A stretch of DNA of 64,000 nucleotides from positions 17,106 through 81,105 of the forward strand of contig JACDOK010000006.1 of the NCBI GenBank assembly GCA_017656185.1, written 5' to 3'. The notes under the pieces are model-generated. The model did no database searches. It worked only from the letters and a program-made list of their open reading frames with translations, and was not told the DNA's origin. The DNA is from Peptococcaceae bacterium (GTDB lineage: Bacteria > Bacillota > Desulfotomaculia > Desulfotomaculales > JACDOK01). Positions 9,647 to 18,416 of the stretch are shown here, piece after piece. Numbering within the stretch: position 1 is the first letter of the stretch; every line of letters begins with the position of its first letter. The position numbers and the translations under genes were made by a program.

Positions 9647-10767
9647 ACCCGCTGCTGCCGTGCCAGCATGGTTATCTCCTCTTCTTCCAGAACGCGTGTA
9701 ATAGCGATATCATACTTCTCAGCCAGGTTGATTTCATACGGATGTTTGACGGGCCATCCCTGGCGGTCAAACAGAATGCGTACGTGGGGTCGAAGGGGAT
9801 AGCCTTTATAGGTTTCCAAAATCACACCAATTTCTCCCGAGCTCAAAGCAACAACGGTACCTACCGGATAGGCTGCCACGGTAGAAAGAAAAGCTTCCAC
9901 AACATCGTAATCAAATAAAAAATTACCGGCTCCGCATAACAACTCGTACGCTTGGTGAGCCGGGTAAGCAGAACGGTAAACACGGTCAGCCGTAAGTGCA
10001 TCAAAAACATCAGCTACGCTAACTATTTTGGCAAACACGTGTATGTCATCACCGGCCAAGCCCTGCGGGTACCCCTGACCCTGGTGCCTCTCGTGGTGCT
10101 GGTAAGCCGTTATAGCGGAAAGGTTGCTCACATCGCTCATATCGCTCAACATCTTATAACTATCCAGCGGGTGCTGTTTAATGATTTCCATTTCTTCGCT
10201 TGTCAGAGGTTCTTTCTTGTTCAAAATCTCGAGGTTGATTTTGGTCTTCCCGAGATCATGCAGAAGGGCCCCCATACCGAGATGAAAAAGCCGTGCCCGG
10301 TCGTACTTAAGGACAATACCGGTACAAAGTGACAGCACGCATACATTAACGCTGTGCCCGAACGTATATTCATCAAGCGTCCTGATATCCACCAGGTTAA
10401 CAACCGTTGATTCACTGTTAAGAAGCTGCTCAATGATCTCTTTTACGGTGGCTTTCATCTCGGCGGACATGCTGGCCATACGCTGCGGTTTATTGGTAAT
10501 ATCCCCGTACCTCCACTCCTGCATAAGGGTGCGCACCTTTTTAATGGCCTTCACCCGCGTCTCTTCAGCAATAACGTCTTTTACTTCAATATCCGGCACC
10601 AAACCGTCATTAATATAAACAGCCGGGATACCCAGCCTTTGCAATTTCGCCATCACGCGTGAAGTTAAGAACGTGCCGGCCTGCAAAAGCAGCTCGCCGC
10701 GGCTGTTATAAATGGGTCGCCCAACCTTCATTCCAACCCGTAAGCGGTTGACCGGAATACGTCGCAT
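9643..10767 (-). CDS. HD-GYP domain protein, probable c-di-GMP phosphodiesterase
   Basis: A 374-residue protein with the HD-GYP hallmarks HLGMGALLHDLGKTKI and HHERHQGQGYPQGLAGDDIHVFAKIVSVADVFDALTADR. The ~130 N-terminal residues begin MRRIPVNRLRVGMKVGRPIY, a conserved segment in clostridial HD-GYP proteins. HD-GYP domains hydrolyse cyclic di-GMP using a metal centre whose ligands lie in these motifs. It appears soluble. The ATG at 10767 follows GGGAGG. Its last codons run into a heptad repeat. What it signals to is unknown; the adjacent genes give no partner. Confidence 0.9.
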   Translation of the reverse strand: MRRIPVNRLRVGMKVGRPIYNSRGELLLQAGTFLTSRVMAKLQRLGIPAVYINDGLVPDIEVKDVIAEETRVKAIKKVRTLMQEWRYGDITNKPQRMASMSAEMKATVKEIIEQLLNSESTVVNLVDIRTLDEYTFGHSVNVCVLSLCTGIVLKYDRARLFHLGMGALLHDLGKTKINLEILNKKEPLTSEEMEIIKQHPLDSYKMLSDMSDVSNLSAITAYQHHERHQGQGYPQGLAGDDIHVFAKIVSVADVFDALTADRVYRSAYPAHQAYELLCGAGNFLFDYDVVEAFLSTVAAYPVGTVVALSSGEIGVILETYKGYPLRPHVRILFDRQGWPVKHPYEINLAEKYDIAITRVLEEEEITMLARQQRV

Positions 10768-10916
10768 GAGGCAAAACCTCCCATGTAATAACTCTCTCTT
10801 TCGACAACTAACGATAGAATTCCTCCTCTAAACCCTATTTATCCAGCCAATTTTGAGACTTTTAGACTATACTTACCTCCCTATTAACGATTAATTATCT
10901 CACCTGAGAGAATAAA

Positions 10917-10938
10917 GGGGCCTGCTCAAGGCAGGCCC
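10917..10938 (-). terminator. Terminator of the TSUP-CHP02186 operon
   Basis: GGGGCCTGC/GCAGGCCC forms a strong hairpin with a 5-base loop. On the minus strand CCTTTATT follows, about 35 bp after the CHP02186 gene stop. Confidence 0.8.
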
Positions 10939-10971
10939 TTAACGTTTCAGTATTTTATTTTATCCGGGCAC

Positions 10972-11796
10972 TTAGTGTCCGGCGCTGACACCCTCGTCCT
11001 TGAAAATCTTTGCAAAGATAATCTTAAAGAGGTTGGCAGCCGTCAAACCGGTAGCCAGGGCAATCACCACCGCCGTAATTCCGTAAGCCACCGGGTTCTC
11101 ATGTGCCATATGCCCAAGGGTTGCTACCAGACCAACATCTTGTACCATTAAAGGTTTGGTTATATCAGCCAGTACGGTACCGTCCTGGTCGACGGCGTAG
11201 ACGCTGATGCTCAGTTCACCCCGCGGCACGCTGGCCGGGATATCCAGGACCGCCTCGAAGGAACCATTGTTTACTTGAACGGTGCCTTCATTAATGGTAT
11301 AAAGGCCCTTCTCTTTGTAAATGTCAATAAGTCCTTTAAGGTATACCTCCGCCCGGTCTCCGGTCAGCGTTACCGTTTTTTCACCGTCCTTGGTGGTAAC
11401 CTCGGCTGTATTCATAATAGCGGAAAATTCCGGGTCCACACCCATTTCTTTTTGAGCAGCAGCCGGGATATCGTTAATACTGCCGGAGGTCCATACCTGG
11501 TACATCCCGGGCGCACCCTTGACAGTGGCCGTTTCCACCGTCATCCATAGACCGGACACCTTACCGTCACGGGCCAGCCCCTGAGGATGCCCGGGGGCCG
11601 TAGCCTTAATAATAACATTACTGCCCTCGGGCGCCGTACCTGTAACCTTAACCTGGGTACCGGCAAAATCCATACCTACATCTACCGTACCGGGGGTCAT
11701 GCTAAAATCAACTCCGGCGGCCAAAGCACTACCGGCGAAGCCGAATACCAACAGCAAGGCGCATATAAGCGCGGCACCTTTCTTAAACAGTTTCAT
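10972..11796 (-). CDS. CHP02186-type (Alph_Pro_TM family) membrane-anchored protein
   Basis: A 274-residue protein with a signal peptide (ALICALLLVFGFAGSALA), an extracytoplasmic beta-rich region, and one C-terminal transmembrane helix (VAYGITAVVIALATGLTAANLF). The pattern of GTQVKVTGTAPEGSNVIIKATAPG and GLWMTVETATVKGAPGMYQVWTSG fits the family of unknown function found beside TSUP/TauE exporters. The ATG overlaps the TSUP stop codon by one base, so the two are translationally coupled. A paralogue at 26816-27613 is coupled to another TSUP gene in the same way. An accessory role in export is inference. Confidence 0.8.
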   Translation of the reverse strand: MKLFKKGAALICALLLVFGFAGSALAAGVDFSMTPGTVDVGMDFAGTQVKVTGTAPEGSNVIIKATAPGHPQGLARDGKVSGLWMTVETATVKGAPGMYQVWTSGSINDIPAAAQKEMGVDPEFSAIMNTAEVTTKDGEKTVTLTGDRAEVYLKGLIDIYKEKGLYTINEGTVQVNNGSFEAVLDIPASVPRGELSISVYAVDQDGTVLADITKPLMVQDVGLVATLGHMAHENPVAYGITAVVIALATGLTAANLFKIIFAKIFKDEGVSAGH

Positions 11797-12734
11797 TAAT
11801 GGCCACCCCCCGCTGCTTTGAGATGGATCAAACTATCAGGGGTCATTACCAGGCTCATTACCAGTTTCGCCATCACGATAAGCACGATGATGGCCAGAAT
11901 AATCCTGAGCTGCTCGCCCTTAAAGTACTTACTAAGCCGCGCTCCAACCTGAGCACCTAGGGTGGAACCACAGAAGAGCAGGATGGCCAGTACAATATCC
12001 ACGGTATGGTTGGCTATAGCCTGCTGAATCGTAACGTTTATTGTCGTAAACACAATCTGGAAAAGGTCCGTGCCGATAGCTACGATAGTAGGCATCCCGA
12101 GAAGGTAAACCATCGCCGGCATGGTGATGAACCCACCGCCGACACCAAGCATGGCGGCCAGGCATCCAACCATAAAGCCCAGACCTACAACAAAGAGTAC
12201 CGAAGTCCTGATCCCACTTTGCTTGAACTCCGTTTGGAAGGGTAACTTGGCCACAAAAGCCCGAAAACCGGAAGGTTTTTCTTCCGCGGGTGCGGCTGCT
12301 TTCTTTTTAGTACCCTTCAAAGCATTAATACTTTCAATAAGCATATAACCGCCCACCAGGGCCAGCATGATGACATAAATAATCTTCATTGTAAAGTCAT
12401 AGTTTCCAAAACCGCGCAGCACCCTAACTAACTGGGCACCAAAAGTACCTCCCAACACGCCTCCGATAAGGAAGGTAATACCCATCTTCATATCAACGTT
12501 ACCCAACCTCTTGTGGGCCAATGCTCCTGAAGCCGATGCCGCTACAATCTGGTTGGTGTCCGAAGCCGCGGCCACTGCCGGGGGAATCCCCGAAAAAATC
12601 AGCAGGGGCGTAAGCAGGAACCCGCCGCCGACACCGAAAAGCCCCGACAAAACACCGACTGCAGCGCCGAGTCCTATAATAAGGAATACGTTCACCGGCA
12701 TACCCGCAATGGGCAAGTAGATCTCCATCTGCAT
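11796..12734 (-). CDS. TSUP (TauE/SafE) family anion exporter
   Basis: A 312-residue polytopic protein with two homologous halves, each carrying the family repeat GLFGVGGGFLLTPLLIFSGIPP and MLGVGGGFITMPAMVYLLGMPT. A charged cytoplasmic loop (GTKKKAAAPAEEKPSG) joins them. TauE/SafE proteins export sulfite, sulfoacetate or related organosulfonates; the substrate here is not determinable, but sulfate reduction genes nearby favour a sulfur oxyanion. The ATG is at 12734. It forms a two-gene operon with the CHP02186 protein. Confidence 0.92.
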   Translation of the reverse strand: MQMEIYLPIAGMPVNVFLIIGLGAAVGVLSGLFGVGGGFLLTPLLIFSGIPPAVAAASDTNQIVAASASGALAHKRLGNVDMKMGITFLIGGVLGGTFGAQLVRVLRGFGNYDFTMKIIYVIMLALVGGYMLIESINALKGTKKKAAAPAEEKPSGFRAFVAKLPFQTEFKQSGIRTSVLFVVGLGFMVGCLAAMLGVGGGFITMPAMVYLLGMPTIVAIGTDLFQIVFTTINVTIQQAIANHTVDIVLAILLFCGSTLGAQVGARLSKYFKGEQLRIILAIIVLIVMAKLVMSLVMTPDSLIHLKAAGGGH

Positions 12735-12962
12735 CTCTCCTTAAGTTAAGTATAAGTATTCGTATTAAAATTCACATTCGGTAAGGTGCTTAAATCATAA
12801 GATTGTGAACACAAACACATAAGCCTGCAAACACAAAGTCCCCATCAGAGGTACATCTAAGAGAATTTCCTGGTTTCAATAAGGTGGGATTGGAACCTAG
12901 ACCGGGGTTAACACCCCCTTTGGACAGTTTGGCAATGAAAGGGACCTCGTGGCCCATACTTT

Positions 12963-13021
12963 TTGTCATCACTTAGTTGGCGAACATATTTTTACGTATG
13001 TGTTGTCACTACTTTGTTGAC
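12963..13021 (-). promoter_or_regulatory. Two direct 19-bp sites GYCAACWAAGTRRTGACAA
   Basis: The two sites agree at most positions and lie 40 bp apart centre to centre, so they would face the same side of the helix. They lie about 230-290 bp upstream of the TSUP start. The outer half matches the TTGTCACTAC motif found elsewhere. Confidence 0.4.
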
Positions 13022-13090
13022 GCTATTATACTAACTAGTGAGATTAAAGACAATAGGTAATTGCTGAAACCTTGTAGATTTAACAAAAAA

Positions 13091-13111
13091 AGGACACCGC
13101 AAGGACGTCCT
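13091..13111 (-). terminator. Terminator after rpoN
   Basis: AGGAC/GTCCT stem with an 11-base loop, followed on the minus strand by TTTTTTT, 13 bp after the rpoN stop. The stem is short, but the T run is good. Confidence 0.6.
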
Positions 13112-13123
13112 GTTGGCACTACT

Positions 13124-14449
13124 CTATTTATGACGCCGCTTAAAAGCGGGGGGGATTTGCATTTTCTTTCTGTACTTGGCAACCGTACGGCGGGACACGC
13201 TGATACCATATTGTTTTAAAAGCTGTACGATATTTTCATCACTAAAAGGAGAAGCCGGGTTTTCCCGGCTTACGATAGCCTTGATTTTTTCCTGAATGGT
13301 ATCGGCCGATACTTCACCATCGCCGCCGCGAGGAAAAAATACTTTCAAAGCATAGATTCCCCTCGGGGTCTGTACATACTTGTGCGCTGCGGCCCTGCTT
13401 ACAGTCGACACGTGCAAGTCCAAGGTATGAGCAACCTGGTTCATTGTTAAAGGTATTAACCCTGCAGGGCCAAAATCCAGAAAATCCCGCTGCAGCACAA
13501 TAAGCAGTTCGAGAACCCTTTGCAGGGTCTGCTGTCTTCGCTCAATACTCTTGATAAAAACCCGGGCCGCATCCAACTTGTCCCGGAGAAAACTTCGCGC
13601 CGCATCATCAAGATCGGGCTTTTTGAGTAAGGATATGTATCTTTCGTTAAGACGCAAACGTGGGCCTGCATTGTTAACCACTACCTGATAATCCTTACCG
13701 CTTTTTGTGATTACAGCATCCGGGATGATGAAAGGCACCGCGGTATTGTTGTACCGTCGTCCCGGCTTTGGCTCGAGGGAACGAATAACTTTGACGGCAG
13801 CCGCAACCTGTTCTTCCGTGACATCCAAACGCCGCGCAATTTTACGTATACGACCTCGGGCCAAATCATCCAGATGATGATTAATTAATTGAACAACTAA
13901 TGCATGCTGGCTATGAGAAGGATCCACCTGCAGCAAAAGGCATTCTTTTAGGTTTCTGGCCCCAATCCCAGGAGGCCCCAATTTTTGTATAATCTGTAAC
14001 GCCTTGACGGCATCCCGCGCAGAAACACCGCATTCCCGGGCAATTTCACTAATTTCCACATCAAGATAGCCGTTTTCATCCAAATGGTAGACAATATACG
14101 TGCCGACTGCCTGCATGGTTTGCCCAACATCGGCCAAATTCAGCTCAGACAGGAGATGGTCAACAAGACCCGGGCGGGGAGCGGGCACGTTGTCCCACGT
14201 CAAAGCATCCCCAGTATCAGCAGGTGGAAGGTTCTTAATATACCATTCTTCCGGCGTGCTCTCATCCGGCTCCAACAACGGGTTTTGCTGCATCTCATTC
14301 ATCACACGGGACCATAACTGCTGGACTGGAAGCTGCAGCACATCCAGTGATTTTACCGTGCTTTGGTTAATACTTGTAGCCAGCCGGGGGATCATACCCA
14401 GCGAGATATATTCTTTCATACCGCTACAACTCTTATTATCCGGTGACAC
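13124..14449 (-). CDS. rpoN: RNA polymerase sigma-54 factor
   Basis: A 441-residue RpoN homologue that directs RNA polymerase to -24/-12 promoters and needs an AAA+ activator. The activator-interacting region I (SLDVLQLPVQQL...EMQQNPLLEPDES) is present, followed by the core-binding region and the C-terminal RpoN box RRTVAKYRKKMQIPP. The start is uncertain: the listed GTG at 14449 lies inside an inverted repeat and lacks a ribosome binding site, so the ATG at 14419 (MKEYISLGM) is a likely alternative. The inverted repeat just upstream suggests regulation, perhaps autogenous. Confidence 0.95.
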   Translation of the reverse strand: MSPDNKSCSGMKEYISLGMIPRLATSINQSTVKSLDVLQLPVQQLWSRVMNEMQQNPLLEPDESTPEEWYIKNLPPADTGDALTWDNVPAPRPGLVDHLLSELNLADVGQTMQAVGTYIVYHLDENGYLDVEISEIARECGVSARDAVKALQIIQKLGPPGIGARNLKECLLLQVDPSHSQHALVVQLINHHLDDLARGRIRKIARRLDVTEEQVAAAVKVIRSLEPKPGRRYNNTAVPFIIPDAVITKSGKDYQVVVNNAGPRLRLNERYISLLKKPDLDDAARSFLRDKLDAARVFIKSIERRQQTLQRVLELLIVLQRDFLDFGPAGLIPLTMNQVAHTLDLHVSTVSRAAAHKYVQTPRGIYALKVFFPRGGDGEVSADTIQEKIKAIVSRENPASPFSDENIVQLLKQYGISVSRRTVAKYRKKMQIPPAFKRRHK

Positions 14450-14472
14450 TACATTTAAACAATAGTGTCACC
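14442..14472. promoter_or_regulatory. Inverted repeat at the rpoN start
   Basis: GGTGACACTA (14442-14451) and TAGTGTCACC (14463-14472) form a perfect 10-bp inverted repeat with an 11-bp spacer, one full helical turn between arms. It sits at the 5' end of rpoN and reads like an operator. The arms resemble the GTCACTAC motif family. Confidence 0.6.
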
Positions 14473-14606
14473 CACGTATTATTTTATTGACCTGCATAAA
14501 CTAAATATCATATGCTAATTGCGAGAAAGACCACATTCTTAGCACAACGTTGCCCTCGAAGGCATTATATAAATAACCCGCCAGCAGAACAAGATAGGCA
14601 ATATAT

Positions 14607-14616
14607 TTGTCATTAC
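14607..14616 (+). promoter_or_regulatory. TTGTCATTAC motif upstream of the CoA-transferase
   Basis: A single copy of the recurring plus-strand motif, 71 bp before the CoA-transferase start codon. Its function is unknown. Confidence 0.3.
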
Positions 14617-14686
14617 GAGTATACTACCAAGCAATTTTCCATACCCCGTCGTTAATGATAATTTTTTTAGAAAAGGAGTTGTTGCT

Positions 14687-16018
14687 ATGGTTTGGTTCCA
14701 AGTAGGCCCGTTTTCAAGCAGGAGAAATGTTTTAAAGACTTTTCTCCAGGAAAAGCTTGTCACTCCCCAGGAAGCCGTAGAATGCATCCGATCGGGCAAC
14801 AACGTCGTCCTATCTATGGGGGCCGGAGAACCGACCGTGCTGCTTGACGCTATGGTCGAGCGCAAGGATGAACTACGCGACGTGCGCATTCACCAAATGC
14901 TTCCGGTTTATACGCCCAAATATATGAAGAAAGGTATGGAGCGCCACTTTCGCCACGTTTCCTGGGTTAACAGTGCCGTTACCCGACCGGGCGTCAAAGC
15001 CGGGCAGGCCGGCATAATGCCCGGTTATCTTTATGAATACCCCCGTTTTATTACGGAAAGTTTACCGGTCGATGTATTTATGGCTACGGTTTCTCCCATG
15101 GACCGGCACGGCTTTCTCAGTTTCGGGGTCTCGGTAAACTATGCTATGGCAGCAGCCCAGAAAGCCAATACCGTCATCCTGGTAGTGAACCCCAATATGC
15201 CGCGCGTTCACGGCAGCGGTCATATCCACATTTGCCAGGCCGACCTGGTTATTGAGGATAATTCCCCCCTACCCGAAGTCACCCCCGATCCGCCCACCGA
15301 AATTGATCTTAAGATCGCCGAAAACATTGCCGCGTATATAGATGACAGGGCCACTCTCGAACTGGGCATCGGTACCATCCCCCAGACCCTTCCCTTCGCC
15401 CTTGCAGGCAAAAAGGGCTTGGGAATTCACACTGAGATCCTCACCGACGCCGTTATAGAATTAGTCGAAAAAGGAATTGTCACTAACCAAAACAAGACCT
15501 TACACCCGGGTAAAATTATCTGCACATCGGCGATTGGAACCAAACAGCTCTATGATTTCATGGACGACAACCCTATGATTGAAATGCGTCCCGTCTCTTA
15601 TACTAACGATCCCTATGTTATCGCTAGAAACGAGAACATGGTCTCGGTTAACAGCGCCAGTGAGGTGGATTTACTGGGACAGTGTTCCGCCGAACCCGTC
15701 GGGCCCAAAAAACTCTGCGGAACCGGAGGACAGGTTGATTTTGCACGCGGGACCGCTCTTGCCCGCAACGGCAAATTCTTTATGGCGCTGCGGTCGACCA
15801 ACGAAAAGGGGCAGTCTAACATCGTGCCTCAACTGCACGCCGGAGCCGTCGTGAGCATCAACCGCAATGACGTCGATTATATCGCCACCGAATACGGTGT
15901 AGTGAAGTTACGGGGAAAAACGGTGCGGGAGCGGGCCGAGGCCTTAATTTCTATCGCCCACCCCGACTATCGTGACGGTCTTAAAGAGGCCGCCAAAAAA
16001 CTCGGTTATACCAGATAG
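14687..16018 (+). CDS. Acetyl-CoA hydrolase/transferase family CoA-transferase
   Basis: A 443-residue CoA-transferase of the Cat1/4-hydroxybutyrate CoA-transferase type, moving CoA between acetyl- or butyryl-CoA and a carboxylate. Both Rossmann-like halves are present: SMGAGEPTVLL, VSPMDRHGFLSFG, the ELGIGTIPQTL loop, and GIHTEILTD with the likely catalytic glutamate near residue 250; NSASEVDLLGQ and GTGGQVDFARG follow. The ATG is preceded by AAAAGGAG. It is divergent from rpoN and stands alone. The exact acid substrate cannot be told; acetate or succinate use in a sulfate reducer would be reasonable. Confidence 0.88.
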   Translation: MVWFQVGPFSSRRNVLKTFLQEKLVTPQEAVECIRSGNNVVLSMGAGEPTVLLDAMVERKDELRDVRIHQMLPVYTPKYMKKGMERHFRHVSWVNSAVTRPGVKAGQAGIMPGYLYEYPRFITESLPVDVFMATVSPMDRHGFLSFGVSVNYAMAAAQKANTVILVVNPNMPRVHGSGHIHICQADLVIEDNSPLPEVTPDPPTEIDLKIAENIAAYIDDRATLELGIGTIPQTLPFALAGKKGLGIHTEILTDAVIELVEKGIVTNQNKTLHPGKIICTSAIGTKQLYDFMDDNPMIEMRPVSYTNDPYVIARNENMVSVNSASEVDLLGQCSAEPVGPKKLCGTGGQVDFARGTALARNGKFFMALRSTNEKGQSNIVPQLHAGAVVSINRNDVDYIATEYGVVKLRGKTVRERAEALISIAHPDYRDGLKEAAKKLGYTR

Positions 16019-16373
16019 TTCTTGAGGTAGAAGCAATATGTTGACATTACACTGATCACTACCCGAGTGACAATTCTTAATATGCTTAAGCGGTTCATTC
16101 CTACGGGGATGTGTATTTTTAAATTTATTGTTAAAAAAGTTTAACAAAAATATTGACCTTATTAACCCACTGTGGTAGTATGCTGGTGACAAAAGTGATA
16201 AGGTTCACAAGTGTTGTCACTACAGTATTTCCAAGGGTTCTACCCGATTTAAACATTACTTGTTACGGATTTTTAACAGGCAAGCAAGATAGATATAGTT
16301 GTCACTACATTGTTCGGTTAACTGATTAATATCATTTGCCGATAGGCTGAGGTAGAAAAAAAGAACCCCTCGC
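16019..16373. other. AT-rich intergenic stretch with TTGTCACTAC sites
   Basis: No gene is supported. The stretch contains TTGTCACTAC at 16214-16223 and 16299-16308 on the plus strand, and CTGGTGACAA at 16183-16192, a related site in the other orientation. TTCACAAGTGT adjoins the first; the same TTCACAAGTGT string recurs at 33619 near another TTGTCACTAC. Confidence 0.5.
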
Positions 16374-16480
16374 CCGCCGGCATCCGTATCTGACACCCGT
16401 CGCAGTGTGGGGCACTTCCCGGGTGCTGATACAGTCGATACAGTCTTTACTACCATTATACCGACTTTTTCTGAGGGGTT
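16374..16480. ncRNA. Possible structured element upstream of the transposase-like gene
   Basis: AACCCCTC (16374) pairs with GAGGGGTT (16473), enclosing a ~90-bp segment in which CACCCG and CGGGTG can also pair. T-rich runs flank both ends (CTTTTTTTC on the minus strand, ATTTTATTCTTTTTT on the plus), so it could act as a two-way terminator. A transcribed RNA is not established. Confidence 0.35.
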
Positions 16481-16527
16481 ATTTTATTCTTTTTTCGCTA
16501 ATTTCCAGCAACTAAGGCGGTGATCAA

Positions 16528-18006
16528 ATGTTCTTCCGCCGGGTTGTCACCAAGCGTAATGGCAAAGAATACGTTTACCTTAAACTTATCGAAAACTACC
16601 GCGAAGGCGGTAAGGTCAAACAACGGGTTATTGCCAATTTGGGCAACATTGATAAGCTTGACCCTGAAAAGGTAAATGCCCTCATTTCCGGATTGACTAA
16701 ACTCGCAGAACCCAGCGCCACAATAGAAGAGTCAATATTACATAAACACGATCCACCGCGTTTTCAGATGGATGACCTGCTTCACGTGTGGCACCGTCTT
16801 AATTTGTCTGATTTCCTGTACGGGGCACTTTCCCTGCCGCCTTCGGACAGGGCGCCCCTGCTTTTAAAGGCAATGGTCTTTCACAAACTGCTTTTCCCCA
16901 ACGATCATCGTCCTATTGCGGCCAGCTACCCCGCTCTAAACATGCCTGAACTTGAGGGCCTTAAGATCCCGGGTATTGAGTTTTACCAGGCTGCAACTTC
17001 CCTAGCAGGCATCAAGGAGCAGCTTGCCGTCTATCTATTTGATACCCTGCAGACGCTTTTCGGCAAGCCTCCTTTCCTTTATTTAACTTTGCTGCCCGCC
17101 GAGTACGTTGGAAACGAGTGTGCCATCACCACTGCCGGCACCACCTACCAAATTCGGCCTTACCGGCAGCACCTGAATATACTGCTCACAATCTTCCCAC
17201 CCGATATTCCACTGGGCTGTACCATACACCAGACATTTAACACGGCAGATATTACTGCGTCATCGTTAAATCTCAGTAAACGCGCGGGCGTGGAAGCATG
17301 CCTGGTTATTGATAACAAAGACACTCAACAACTCAATTCTACCTTATCGAGCCGCAATATATCTTTTATTAAGTCATTACCGCCGGAGGAATACGCGGTG
17401 ATTCCCGTATCCACCAAAGACCTCTGGCGGGATCGCGATGCTTTCACCATCAATAACACCTTGTGGGTTAAGGATATCACCAAACCCGACCGGCGTTATA
17501 TCATCTGCCACGATCTTCACCCGGCGGCCGCTTCCGACCAGGCCCTGGAACACACCCTACGGCGGGCGGCCCAGGAACTGGATAAAATCCGGTCCTTGGT
17601 CAGGCAGGGCAAACTGCGCCGTCAAAAGACCATTGACAAAAAGATTACAGCCATCCTGCAAAAGTACGGATGTCAAAACTATTTTGACGTCCGCTTTGAC
17701 CCTACTAACCAAAACCTGCATTACTACCGCAATGAGGAGGTGATTAACAGGGCGAAAACATTACAACGCACGCGGGTTCTAGAGACCAACCTCCGGGCCT
17801 TGCCAGCCCTGGACATCGTTACCGCCTTCCAGCGATGCAGCAAGCTTAAAAACTGTATGGCGCTGGTCAGCGACCTTACCAAGATCCCGGTGGTACATCC
17901 CTACAACGAGTTCCACCACTCTAGGGAGTACATAACCGGTCAGGCCTTGATCCATATGCTGAGCTGTACGCTGGAACGGTTAGTCTCTAGGGACCTTAAC
18001 AGCTAA
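16528..18006 (+). CDS. IS1634-like transposase homologue, probably catalytically inactive
   Basis: A 492-residue uninterrupted ORF. The N-terminus (YVYLKLIENYREGGKVKQRVIANLGNIDKLD) is typical of IS1634-family transposases, and the C-terminal VVHPYNEFHHSREYITGQALIHMLSCTLERL fits their end. In between, the expected first catalytic stretch (YDTTSxYFE) reads EYVGNECAITTAGTTYQ, and the VERAFRTLKS glutamate region reads KLKNCMALVSDL. So at least two of three acidic catalytic residues appear lost, while one Asp may remain in CLVIDNKD. I see no terminal inverted repeats. A domesticated DNA-binding protein is possible; decay without stop codons is the alternative. Confidence 0.7.
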   Translation: MFFRRVVTKRNGKEYVYLKLIENYREGGKVKQRVIANLGNIDKLDPEKVNALISGLTKLAEPSATIEESILHKHDPPRFQMDDLLHVWHRLNLSDFLYGALSLPPSDRAPLLLKAMVFHKLLFPNDHRPIAASYPALNMPELEGLKIPGIEFYQAATSLAGIKEQLAVYLFDTLQTLFGKPPFLYLTLLPAEYVGNECAITTAGTTYQIRPYRQHLNILLTIFPPDIPLGCTIHQTFNTADITASSLNLSKRAGVEACLVIDNKDTQQLNSTLSSRNISFIKSLPPEEYAVIPVSTKDLWRDRDAFTINNTLWVKDITKPDRRYIICHDLHPAAASDQALEHTLRRAAQELDKIRSLVRQGKLRRQKTIDKKITAILQKYGCQNYFDVRFDPTNQNLHYYRNEEVINRAKTLQRTRVLETNLRALPALDIVTAFQRCSKLKNCMALVSDLTKIPVVHPYNEFHHSREYITGQALIHMLSCTLERLVSRDLNS

Positions 18007-18012
18007 AACTAT

Positions 18013-18103
18013 TTGTCATTACAATCAGGCACACGGTCAATTGTATTTTAGCATTATTGCTTAATTGTTGCAAGAGAGAATCGTAATTTTTTTCTGTCAC
18101 TAC
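18013..18103 (+). promoter_or_regulatory. TTGTCATTAC and CTGTCACTAC sites
   Basis: Two plus-strand copies (18013-18022 and 18094-18103) in the gap between the transposase-like gene and the small membrane protein. With two copies upstream of the transposase-like gene they bracket it as direct, not inverted, repeats. Confidence 0.4.
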
Positions 18104-18156
18104 ATGCGTTTCTTATCTTAGATGTCCCTGGCACAACAGGTTGAGGAGTGATCCGT

Positions 18157-18336
18157 ATGTTAACGGAATGGGCATTATCGCTTAGCAATCTTTACCAAGA
18201 CAGCGTTCTGATCTTCGGCTTGCTGGTACTGGTCATTGTGATCGGTTCCAGCGCTGCCCTCGGAGCCGTTAATGAAATCCTGGCCTTGCTCGGTCGCAGA
18301 CACAGGGAAACGCGTACACATCGGGTTGAACCTTAG
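18157..18336 (+). CDS. Small single-pass membrane protein
   Basis: A 59-residue protein, MLTEWALSLSNLYQDS followed by one hydrophobic helix (VLIFGLLVLVIVIGSSAALGAV) and a basic tail (GRRHRETRTHRVEP). The ATG at 18157 has GAGGAG eight bases upstream, better than the ORF-track GTG at 18148. It is the first gene ahead of a TSUP exporter, 80 bp downstream. I do not recognise the family. The tail suggests the C-terminus stays in the cytoplasm. An accessory subunit of the exporter is a guess from position. Confidence 0.6.
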   Translation: MLTEWALSLSNLYQDSVLIFGLLVLVIVIGSSAALGAVNEILALLGRRHRETRTHRVEP

Positions 18337-18416
18337 CTCTAAGAAGACAAAATCCTGGTCCTGAGCCGGGCTTCCAGCAACAGCGCCGGGAGCGCTGAAG
18401 AAAGGATGATGTTCCT

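Larger units (their letters stand above)
12735..13123. other. Intergenic region with TTGTCAC-type sites
   Basis: About 390 bp without a convincing gene; the 60-codon ORF here has no good ribosome binding site. On the minus strand it holds two similar 19-bp stretches, GTCAACAAAGTAGTGACAA (13003-13021) and GCCAACTAAGTGATGACAA (12963-12981), upstream of the TSUP gene. The rpoN terminator lies at its right end. Confidence 0.5.

Noticed and set aside
12790-12972. A 60-codon ORF upstream of the TSUP gene
   Set aside because: No ribosome binding site or recognisable motif, and it overlaps the putative regulatory repeats.
14545-14565. Possible sigma-54 promoter TTAGCACAACGTTGCC before the CoA-transferase
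   Set aside because: The -24 element has AG, not GG, and the spacing between the two dinucleotides is one base short.
16256-16456. A 66-codon minus-strand ORF over the structured element
   Set aside because: It lacks a ribosome binding site and overlaps the hairpin; no known motif.
18130-18150. Possible sigma-54 promoter CTGGCACAACAGGTTGAGG
   Set aside because: The -24 part is good, but the -12 GC is replaced and spacing is off by one.
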